Origin: Prevotella sp.
GTDB taxonomy: Bacteria > Bacteroidota > Bacteroidia > Bacteroidales > Bacteroidaceae
DNA: 9,035 nucleotides
Assembly: GCA_003483565.1 (NCBI GenBank)
Contig: DMYZ01000269.1
Location: 2,625 to 11,659 of the forward strand
Direction: 5' to 3'
A model generated the notes under the pieces. The model worked only from the letters and a program-made list of their open reading frames with translations. It did no database searches and was not told the origin of the DNA. The position numbers were made by a program, and so were the translations under genes. Shown here piece by piece: positions 1-5,938 of this stretch. Each line of letters opens with the position of its first letter. Position 1 is the first letter of the stretch.

Positions 1-1223
1 AATACAGCTGTGAAAAAAAATCCCCATCCAACACCATTCAGTCCATAATATGAAAAAAGCAGAATCACCAGTACTGTAACAACTATATCATAGGCACCTT
101 CCATCAAAAGATAAGAGAAGGAGTCTCCCTTAGCTAAAGGAATGTAGGCGACAGGCAGCTTTGCTGCACGCAGATACATGGCTAGGACTAATATCTGAGA
201 CATTGGCAAGGCTGGCAGAAACTTACGGCTAAGAAATAAAGGAAGAATAACAGGCAATCCTATCGTAAAAAAAACCAACATTGGAGAGATCAACAGCACT
301 GATACTTCGATCTGCCTATTGACCACCATACTTAATTTTTCTTTATTATACTGTACAGCCGAGAGCCGCGGGAAATAATCCGTTTCCATCGCACTAAAAA
401 TCATTCCTGAATAAACCATTGTCATCATATATCCTGCATTAAAGAGGCCGACATTAGATAATGTTGTGCTATGGCTCATGTAAGACCGTATTACAAAATC
501 AGCTCCACTTCCAAGCATACCAGACAAAATGAAAGCTATACCCAGTTTCATCATATTTATTCCTTTACCCAAAAACAACTGGTTCATACTTAAACGAAGT
601 GGAAAAAGATGAAAAGAATAAATAATAGTAACAAGCATCTGAGCCAATGAAACTAAGATCAATGACGGTACAATAGCCTCTTCATGCCAAAAATAATAAA
701 GAGGAACAGAGATGACAAGACCACAAAGTACATTATAAATAGATATGGCTGCAAGATACTTCAAATGCCGTGTACCCTTGAGTATAGCAAGTTCGCCGCC
801 TGTAACAGCTGTTAAGGCAACTATGGGAGAAAGAAATATGAAATGAAGGGTATGATTTCCCCAATTAAAGGTCCAAATATTCAGTAGAGGGCTCAAAGCG
901 ATACAAACAATCAAGCCCAACAAAGCAGTAAGCGCACTCCAAGAACGGACTAATTTAATACTAGAACGAAGTTGCACCCAATCACCAGATTGATAAGTCT
1001 CAGAAATATTTTTGACAGCACTCATCGCCAGACCAAAGTTAGTAGAATCTGATATTAGCTTAATTGTAGAATTGAAAAGTGACACAAGTCCCATACCATC
1101 CGGTCCGAGTAATAATGCCACTAATTTATTGCGGATAATGCTGACAAGTATGTTAACACCTTGCACACCACCGAAAATGCTGGTATATTTTATGATATGA
1201 GAATAGCTGTCTTCTTTTTCCAT
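1..1223 (-). CDS. Wzx-type polysaccharide flippase (O-antigen translocase), C-terminus cut off by window edge
   Basis: The reading frame starts at an ATG (1223-1221) and stays open to the left edge, giving 407 codons with no stop. The protein is a very hydrophobic multi-pass membrane protein. Its first 50 residues (MEKEDSYSHIIKYTSIFGG, then a helix, then RNKLVALLLGPDGMGLVSL) match the N-terminal pattern of Wzx/RfbX-like members of the polysaccharide transport (PST/MATE-fold) family. Such proteins usually run to about 450-500 residues with 12-14 helices, so perhaps 50-90 residues are missing. By family knowledge it would flip undecaprenyl-linked glycan units from the cytoplasmic to the periplasmic face of the inner membrane. 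It is transcribed divergently from the glycosyltransferase operon starting at 1268, which supports a role in the same glycan pathway. I found no good promoter for it in the 44 bp gap. The substrate cannot be told from sequence, and lipid II or teichoic flippases of the same fold are less likely alternatives. Confidence 0.88.
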   Translation of the reverse strand, partial: MEKEDSYSHIIKYTSIFGGVQGVNILVSIIRNKLVALLLGPDGMGLVSLFNSTIKLISDSTNFGLAMSAVKNISETYQSGDWVQLRSSIKLVRSWSALTALLGLIVCIALSPLLNIWTFNWGNHTLHFIFLSPIVALTAVTGGELAILKGTRHLKYLAAISIYNVLCGLVISVPLYYFWHEEAIVPSLILVSLAQMLVTIIYSFHLFPLRLSMNQLFLGKGINMMKLGIAFILSGMLGSGADFVIRSYMSHSTTLSNVGLFNAGYMMTMVYSGMIFSAMETDYFPRLSAVQYNKEKLSMVVNRQIEVSVLLISPMLVFFTIGLPVILPLFLSRKFLPALPMSQILVLAMYLRAAKLPVAYIPLAKGDSFSYLLMEGAYDIVVTVLVILLFSYYGLNGVGWGFFFTAV

Positions 1224-1254
1224 CTTTTTATTAACGTAAATAAAAGTTTTTTAT

Positions 1255-1262
1255 TACCTTTG
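1255..1262 (+). promoter_or_regulatory. Bacteroidota -7 promoter element for the glycosyltransferase operon
   Basis: TACCTTTG fits the Bacteroidota -7 consensus TAnnTTTG exactly, and it is the same octamer as in the rpsP promoter of this window. It ends only 5 nt before the ATG at 1268, so transcription would begin at or within a few bases of the start codon. No TTTG-like -33 element is visible at the expected 19-21 nt spacing (around 1231-1236 the sequence reads TTAACG). The call therefore rests on the -7 box and its position alone. Confidence 0.5.
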
Positions 1263-1267
1263 TTTTT

Positions 1268-2155
1268 ATGAAATTATCTATCGTCATACCAGTATATAAT
1301 GTTGAGAATACGCTCGTCCGCTGTCTGGACAGTGTACTTACTCAATCATACCATGAGTATGAATTAATATTAGTTGACGACGGCTCAACAGACGGAAGCG
1401 CTGAAATTTGCAAGTACTACGACCACAGAAATGTCTTCATCCATTATATAAGACAGTCTAACAAAGGTCTGAGTGATGCCCGCAACACTGGTATCGAAGT
1501 TGCTCAAGGAGAATATATCACTTTTATAGACAGCGATGATTATATTGCTCCAGATACTTTGGCAACACTAATGAAAGAAATAGAAGATCATCAAGAATAC
1601 GATATTCTTGAATATCCCATGTATGTCCATTATGGCTGTTCCCGTGCACACAAATTATCATTTCCCCCCTTATGCTATTCTTCTTTTGCCGAATATTGGC
1701 TAAAAGGAAAAGCTTATATGCATGCTTATGCATGTAACAAGATCTGCAAAACAGTTTTATTTCAGCATATCCGTTATCCTATAGGAAAAAAATTCGAAGA
1801 TGTTTATGTTCTTCCGAAACTTTGTAAAGTTGCACGTAATATAGCAACTACAAATAAAGGCTTATACTATTACTGTTGGAATAAAGATGGGATTACAGCC
1901 AATGCAAGCGGAGAAGATCTTGCACAACTACTCAATGTGAACATCAAGCTCCTTTCTGATTATCATGATGAAGACTATTATTTACATATTCTCAATATTC
2001 AAATGGATGTTTACGAACTGACCGGACAGCAACCATCTATTCCGACATATCATTATTATCATTATGTCAAATTAACATTATTAAATATCATAGGAATAAA
2101 TAACTTATGCAAATTCAACAAAATACTCCACAAAATATATCGACGCCGCTTGTAA
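1268..2155 (+). CDS. GT2 family glycosyltransferase, first gene of the glycan operon
   Basis: This is a 295-residue GT-A fold glycosyltransferase. The N-terminus MKLSIVIPVYN opens the nucleotide-sugar binding domain. DDGSTD at residues 37-42 is the UDP-binding acidic motif. ARNTGIEVAQGEYITFIDSD (residues 71-90) leads into the metal-binding DSDD at 88-91. FEDVYVLPKL from residue 176 supplies the ED pair typical of the catalytic base in this family. The protein should act in the cytoplasm or at the inner-membrane face, adding one sugar from a nucleotide donor to a lipid-linked glycan. No membrane helix is evident. Its C-terminal part after about residue 215 is family-variable, Tyr/His-rich, and ends in a basic stretch (YRRRL). 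The ATG is preceded by a -7 promoter box only 5 nt away and no Shine-Dalgarno sequence is seen. The end overlaps the next gene by 49 nt. Donor, acceptor and linkage are unknown. Confidence 0.93.
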   Translation: MKLSIVIPVYNVENTLVRCLDSVLTQSYHEYELILVDDGSTDGSAEICKYYDHRNVFIHYIRQSNKGLSDARNTGIEVAQGEYITFIDSDDYIAPDTLATLMKEIEDHQEYDILEYPMYVHYGCSRAHKLSFPPLCYSSFAEYWLKGKAYMHAYACNKICKTVLFQHIRYPIGKKFEDVYVLPKLCKVARNIATTNKGLYYYCWNKDGITANASGEDLAQLLNVNIKLLSDYHDEDYYLHILNIQMDVYELTGQQPSIPTYHYYHYVKLTLLNIIGINNLCKFNKILHKIYRRRL

Positions 2156-3084
2156 GTTTCATCGTTACCGTATATAACCTGCCTATAGAATTTATAAAGC
2201 TGTGCATCAACAGTATTCTAGCTTTGTCTCTTCAAGCCAAAGACCGAGAAATTATCATTATCGATGATGGTTCAAGGATCCCGGCATTAGAAGAATTAGC
2301 TGAAATAAAAGATGATATCATCTATTTGCGACAACGCAATCAAGGCCCTTCAATGGCTCGCAATATGGGTTTAAAAATTGCAACTGGAAAGTATATTCAA
2401 TTTGTCGATGGAGATGACTATCTTATACAGGCACCTTACGAGCATTGCCTTGACATTGTAAGATACCATAATCCAGACATTGTCCTTTTTAATGAGACTA
2501 AAAAAAAGCATGCAGATTTACCGCTCAGTCTTAGTGAGCCTGTTACAGGGGCTTCATATATGCATAATCACAACCTACATGCTGCAGTATGGGAATATAT
2601 CTTTCTAAAAAAGATATTAGTTAACCTTCAATTTACTCCAGGACTTTTATGCGAAGATGAAGAATTTACTCCTTTATTATTTCTCCGTGCCGACCGAGTT
2701 ATCAGCACCAACGCAGAAGCCTACTATTATCGAAAGCGCAAGCACTCGATCATTCAAGAAAAAGAAAGGGACCATGTTCTGCACAAACTTACTGATGTAA
2801 AAAAAATCATCTTTCACCTTCAAGATATTTCCGCTGCCGTTCCCGAATTTGACCGCGTAGCTTTACAACGACGTATAGCCCAACTCACTATGGACTACCT
2901 TTATAATATAATAAAGCAAACTCGAAGCCATAAGCTTTTTCATGACACCATTGAAATACTAAAAGCCAGAAGGCTATTTCCTCTACCTGATAAAAAATAC
3001 ACTCGCAAATATACACTTTTTCGCAAAGTCATCAATACAAAAATAGGCCAGGAAATACTTTTTATTTTTATTTCTAGATTATGA
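2107..3084 (+). CDS. GT2 family glycosyltransferase, second gene of the glycan operon
   Basis: A 325-residue GT-A fold enzyme. The core begins at PLVSFIVTVYN (residues 14-24), with IIIIDDGS (DDGS at 53-56), the QRNQGPSMARNMGLKIATGK segment (76-95) and the metal-binding DGDD at 101-104. CEDEEFTPL (182-190) provides the acidic catalytic-base region. The ATG at 2107 lies 49 nt inside the preceding gene. There is no ATG, GTG or TTG between it and the core fold in frame, so this start is the only reasonable one; it adds 13 residues ahead of the core. The overlap suggests translational coupling with the upstream gene. The gene ends in an ATGA overlap with the next one. It probably adds a sugar to the same lipid-linked oligosaccharide as its neighbours. 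It is clearly a different enzyme from the first GT2, not a recent duplicate: similarity is limited to the family motifs. Sugar specificity is not predictable. Confidence 0.92.
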   Translation: MQIQQNTPQNISTPLVSFIVTVYNLPIEFIKLCINSILALSLQAKDREIIIIDDGSRIPALEELAEIKDDIIYLRQRNQGPSMARNMGLKIATGKYIQFVDGDDYLIQAPYEHCLDIVRYHNPDIVLFNETKKKHADLPLSLSEPVTGASYMHNHNLHAAVWEYIFLKKILVNLQFTPGLLCEDEEFTPLLFLRADRVISTNAEAYYYRKRKHSIIQEKERDHVLHKLTDVKKIIFHLQDISAAVPEFDRVALQRRIAQLTMDYLYNIIKQTRSHKLFHDTIEILKARRLFPLPDKKYTRKYTLFRKVINTKIGQEILFIFISRL

Positions 3085-4181
3085 AAATATTACTATTAGG
3101 AGAATATAGCAATGTCCACAGTACACTTGCCCGTGGCTTACGTATTTTAGGACACGAGGTAACCGTTGCATCTAATGGCGATTTTTGGAAAGACTATCCA
3201 CGTGATATAGACCTGGCCCGCAAATCCTCCACGTGGGGTGGCTTTGTACTCACGGCAAGATTACTAAGACTATTACCGAAACTAAAAGGTTACGACATAG
3301 TGCAACTCATCAATCCGATGTTTCTGGAATTAAAAGCAGAACACATAGCTCCGATCTACCACTACTTACGAAAACATAACAAAAAGATTATACTTGGAGC
3401 ATTCGGTATGGATTATTACTGGGTACATGAATGCGTCTCCCGTAAAATGCTTAGATACAGCGACTTTAATATCGGGGAAAAACTTAGAACAAACAAGGAT
3501 GCCGTCAAAGAAGAAAAGGATTGGCTAGATTCTCCAAAAGGGCGTTTAAATCAAATGATGGCAAAAGATTGTGATGGCATCGTTACAGGGCTCTATGAAT
3601 ACTGGGCATGCTATCATCCTCTGTTTCCAAAAAAGACTATTTTCATTCCATACCCTGTTCAACCTAAAAAAACAAATATTGATACACATCATCATTACCC
3701 TGTGAAAATTTTTATAGGTATAAGCAAAAACAGAAGCGAATATAAAGGTACCAATATTATGCTAAAAGCTGCCAAAGACATTGCATCAAAATACCCGGAT
3801 AAGACTCAATTACAAATAGCTGAAGGTATTCCTTTTGATCAATACTGCAAAATAATGAATGGAAGTGATGCTATCCTTGACCAACTCTACAGCTATACTC
3901 CTGCTATGAATGCCCTTGAAGCCATGAGCAGGGGTATTATCTGCATAGGAGGAGGAGAACCAGAAAATTACGAAATACTCCATGAAAAAGAACTCCGTCC
4001 AATTCTAAATGTTACTCCAAGCTACGAAAATGTATATCAGGTTATCGAACAACTTGTATTACATCCAGAAAAAATAACATCATTAAAACAAGAAAGCATT
4101 AGTTATATACAAAGACACCACAACTATATAAAAGTAGCTAAAGAATATGCTGAATTCTATCAATCATGGCTTGGAAAATAA
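3081..4181 (+). CDS. GT-B fold glycosyltransferase (GT4/GT1-like)
   Basis: A 366-residue protein with the two-Rossmann layout of GT-B enzymes. The N-terminal acceptor domain opens with MKILLLGEYSNVHSTLARGL and LGHEV. The linker near residues 188-208 (FIPYPVQP) is followed by the donor domain with KIFIGISKNRSEYKGTNIML (209-228), where R218 and K222 sit where GT4 enzymes carry the residues that hold the nucleotide diphosphate. The signature NALEAMSRG places a Glu at residue 280, equivalent to the second Glu of the GT4 EX7E motif. The position of the first Glu (272) is Tyr. The ATG overlaps the previous stop by 4 nt (ATGA), and the last 16 nt overlap the next gene, so it is part of the operon. 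By family knowledge it would be a retaining, metal-independent sugar transferase at the cytoplasmic membrane face. Sugar and linkage are unknown. Confidence 0.88.
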   Translation: MKILLLGEYSNVHSTLARGLRILGHEVTVASNGDFWKDYPRDIDLARKSSTWGGFVLTARLLRLLPKLKGYDIVQLINPMFLELKAEHIAPIYHYLRKHNKKIILGAFGMDYYWVHECVSRKMLRYSDFNIGEKLRTNKDAVKEEKDWLDSPKGRLNQMMAKDCDGIVTGLYEYWACYHPLFPKKTIFIPYPVQPKKTNIDTHHHYPVKIFIGISKNRSEYKGTNIMLKAAKDIASKYPDKTQLQIAEGIPFDQYCKIMNGSDAILDQLYSYTPAMNALEAMSRGIICIGGGEPENYEILHEKELRPILNVTPSYENVYQVIEQLVLHPEKITSLKQESISYIQRHHNYIKVAKEYAEFYQSWLGK

Positions 4182-4459
4182 CATATAAATGTGAGAACTG
4201 CGGATATACAGCAGACATCTATGAAGGCAAAGGATTCATGGGCCAAGAAATTATTTCCATGTCTTGCCCTGATTGTCACACTATACAGCCTTTGGTAAAA
4301 GGAGGGGCAATCGGTCAAGCCGCCCCTTCATTCAATTCGCTTATCGACCGTCTATGCCTAAACTGCGGTTCACAGCAGATAACTCTATGGGATGGTCATA
4401 CCTGTCCATGTTGCGGGCAAGAAATGAAACCCACTGGAGAGAAAAAATACTGGACATAA
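4166..4459 (+). CDS. Small protein with four CXXC pairs (probable double zinc ribbon), function unknown
   Basis: This 97-residue protein has four Cys pairs: C9/C12, C34/C37, C64/C67 and C80/C83 (with an extra C82). The pairs fall into two similar halves separated by a Gly/Ala-rich linker (about residues 45-55), which predicts two zinc ribbons or rubredoxin-like knuckles. The halves carry repeated flavours, CENCGY and CLNCGS as first knuckles, CPDCH and CPCCGQ as second. There is no signal peptide or membrane helix, so it should be cytoplasmic. The ATG at 4166 overlaps the glycosyltransferase gene by 16 nt, and the only nearby ATG (4189) is in another frame, so translation is probably coupled. 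It is the last gene of the operon and converges on rpsP. I do not recognise a named family and assign no function. A nucleic-acid or protein-binding adaptor, or a zinc-binding housekeeping protein unrelated to glycan synthesis, would both fit. Confidence 0.82.
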   Translation: MAWKITYKCENCGYTADIYEGKGFMGQEIISMSCPDCHTIQPLVKGGAIGQAAPSFNSLIDRLCLNCGSQQITLWDGHTCPCCGQEMKPTGEKKYWT

Positions 4460-4534
4460 AAGACCAAAATATCATTATTCCATTTACCTATTCACTATAA
4501 AAACAAATAGCATTCTTTCAGAAATTATAAACAC

Positions 4535-4570
4535 AAAAAAGCCATAACAGTCATGACGACCATTATGGCT
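4535..4570 (-). terminator. Intrinsic terminator of rpsP
   Basis: On the minus strand AGCCATAA (4570-4563) pairs perfectly with TTATGGCT (4547-4540), and the stem is followed directly by a run of T (4539-4535). The 15-nt loop contains the self-complementary GTCATGAC, which could extend the structure. It lies 23 nt past the rpsP stop codon. In the plus direction the same stem is followed by GGAAAATTTCC and not a T-run, so it should stop rpsP transcripts but not efficiently those of the converging operon. Confidence 0.8.
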
Positions 4571-4593
4571 GGAAAATTTCCACTTTAGAATGA

Positions 4594-5151
4594 TTAAGCT
4601 TCTGCAGGTGCAGGCTCCTCAGCAGGAACTTCAGTAGCAGGAGTGCTTTCAGCAACTTTTGCAGCTTCAGCCTCAGCTTTTGCAGCAGCCTCGGCAGCCT
4701 TCTTCTCAGCTACACCCTTTGCAATCGCTTCGTTAACCTTCTTTTCTTCTTCAAGACTCTTAGCAGCAGCATCTTTCTTTGCCTTAGTACTAGCCTCTAC
4801 AGCAGAATTAACTTGCTGCTCCTTGTTAGTTTTCCAAGCCTCGAAACGCTTCTGAGCCTCAGCATCATCAAATGCGCCTTTCTTTACACCACCATGGAGA
4901 TGCTTCATAAGATAAACACCTTCACCTTTGAGAATGTTGCGGACGGTATCACTTGGCTGTGCGCCATTTTCTACCCAATACAAAGCACGCTCAAAATTCA
5001 AATCTACGGTTGCAGGATTGGTGTTTGGATTGAAAGTACCAATCTTCTCTGTAAATTTACCATCACGTGGAGCTTTTACATCAGCGATAACGATCCTGTA
5101 AAAAGCATAGCCTTTACGACCACCGCGCTGTAATCTGATTTTTGTTGCCAT
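4594..5151 (-). CDS. rpsP: 30S ribosomal protein bS16 with long C-terminal extension
   Basis: The first 85 or so residues are a standard bS16: MATKIRLQRGGRKGYAFYRI at the start, then VIADVKAPRDGKF, EKIGTFNPNTNPATVDLN, ALYWVENGAQPSDTVRNILK and a final GVYLMKHLHGGVKKGAF block. bS16 binds 16S rRNA early in 30S assembly. In most bacteria the protein ends near residue 80-90. Here it continues to 185 residues with a low-complexity, highly charged tail rich in Ala, Lys and Glu (about 95-170), probably helical, and an acidic Pro/Ala/Glu end. Long tails of this kind are, as I recall, usual for bS16 in Bacteroidota, so this is a lineage marker, not a defect. The gene has its own promoter at 5200-5231 and its own terminator. 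It is flanked by unrelated genes; the companions rimM, trmD and rplS, which accompany rpsP in many other bacteria, are absent. Confidence 0.98.
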   Translation of the reverse strand: MATKIRLQRGGRKGYAFYRIVIADVKAPRDGKFTEKIGTFNPNTNPATVDLNFERALYWVENGAQPSDTVRNILKGEGVYLMKHLHGGVKKGAFDDAEAQKRFEAWKTNKEQQVNSAVEASTKAKKDAAAKSLEEEKKVNEAIAKGVAEKKAAEAAAKAEAEAAKVAESTPATEVPAEEPAPAEA

Positions 5152-5199
5152 TTTTTTTAAATTTTTGAATTAAATGCTGTCAACTCGTAACAGCGGATG

Positions 5200-5231
5200 C
5201 AAAGGTAGCAAAAATTATTTAACTACTCAAA
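5200..5231 (-). promoter_or_regulatory. rpsP promoter (Bacteroidota -33/-7 type)
   Basis: On the minus strand a -33 element TTTG (5231-5228) is separated by exactly 20 nt from a -7 element TACCTTTG (5207-5200). This matches the Bacteroidota sigma-ABfr consensus TTTG-N19-21-TAnnTTTG in both boxes and in spacing. The start point should lie near 5195, giving an rpsP leader of about 40-45 nt. The leader has no Shine-Dalgarno sequence and has an A/T-rich stretch just before the ATG, as is normal for the phylum. Confidence 0.85.
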
Positions 5232-5279
5232 GCTTTTCGCTATTTTGCAATATCAAAGATATTTTTTTAGATACATTAA

Positions 5280-5927
5280 CTATTTGTTCAGTTTCATTCC
5301 TACTTGCAGTCCATTATAACTACTTACCAATGAACCTACACTATTCAAGGTACTGTTACCTGTCAATGCTCCTACCGTCTTTGCATATTTCAGCAACCTA
5401 GATGCATCCATGACTATAAGCAGATCATTACCATCTATTTGAGTTGTGCCGATCATCTGTTGAGTTGTACCGCCATATTTTAACACAACGTTAGCTCCAT
5501 TTATAGAATATGTACCCGTCATTTTCTTTGAACCGACAATCTGACTGAAATTACCATTCTTGTCGAAAATGATCTTCATTGACCCCTTTTTAATACCTAT
5601 CTTTGCAAACTGAGTCTGTAATTTATATCCGATAGCTGATGCAACAGCCTTACCACCCATATTTTTCAACACATTACTACTAGAAAAAATGACGGCTGGT
5701 TCTGTATAAGTCCAGGTCCCAATCACTTTATCCTTGGTAGCAACCTTAGAGGAACTAAAAATAGAAGCCAAGCCGGTAAAAGCACTCGAATTGTTTAAAC
5801 TCGTAGAAGAAGAAACAGAACTAGCTGTATTCTTCAAAATACTACCAAAACTCTGAGCATTCGTACTCATACAACTAATAAACAGTAGCGCTATGAAAGC
5901 ACTCTTTCTGAAATTTAAACCCATCAC
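5280..5927 (-). CDS. DUF4923-like secreted protein
   Basis: A 215-residue exported protein. Residues 1-24 form a signal peptide (basic FRKS, hydrophobic FIALLFIS, cleavage probably after STNA). A Cys at residue 19 within it is not a good lipobox, because Phe sits at the -3 position, so a soluble periplasmic or outer-membrane-associated form is more likely than a lipoprotein. A Ser-rich linker (about 38-60) leads to the conserved domain: VIGTWTYTEPAVIFSSSNVL (68-87), the GG-K-A segment after it, IKKGSMKIIFDKNGNFSQIV (112-131) and MTGTYSINGANVVLKY (136-151). This pattern of GTW, PAV-F-S and F-NG-F strands resembles the lipocalin-like DUF4923 family of Bacteroidales, recognised from memory. Molecular function is unknown. 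The start is 11 bp after the protease stop, so the two are probably cotranscribed. Either of the two initial Met codons could be the start. No terminator is obvious downstream, so some read-through into rpsP is possible. Confidence 0.8.
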   Translation of the reverse strand: MMGLNFRKSAFIALLFISCMSTNAQSFGSILKNTASSVSSSTSLNNSSAFTGLASIFSSSKVATKDKVIGTWTYTEPAVIFSSSNVLKNMGGKAVASAIGYKLQTQFAKIGIKKGSMKIIFDKNGNFSQIVGSKKMTGTYSINGANVVLKYGGTTQQMIGTTQIDGNDLLIVMDASRLLKYAKTVGALTGNSTLNSVGSLVSSYNGLQVGMKLNK

Positions 5928-5938
5928 AAAATATAAAT

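Noticed and set aside
4273..4500. Plus-strand frame of 75 codons overlapping the zinc-ribbon gene.
   Set aside because: It is in another frame of a gene with a clear four-CXXC protein, has no family features, and has no independent start context.
4643..5133. Open frames on the plus strand opposite rpsP, one of them rich in Ala and Ser.
   Set aside because: They are antisense shadows of the Ala/Glu/Lys codons of rpsP, which is certain.
5250..5268. Small hairpin ATATC-AAA-GATAT followed by T-run on the plus strand, terminator-like.
   Set aside because: The stem is 5 bp of pure A/T except one pair, and no plus-strand gene lies upstream for it to terminate. In the minus direction it has no T-run after it.
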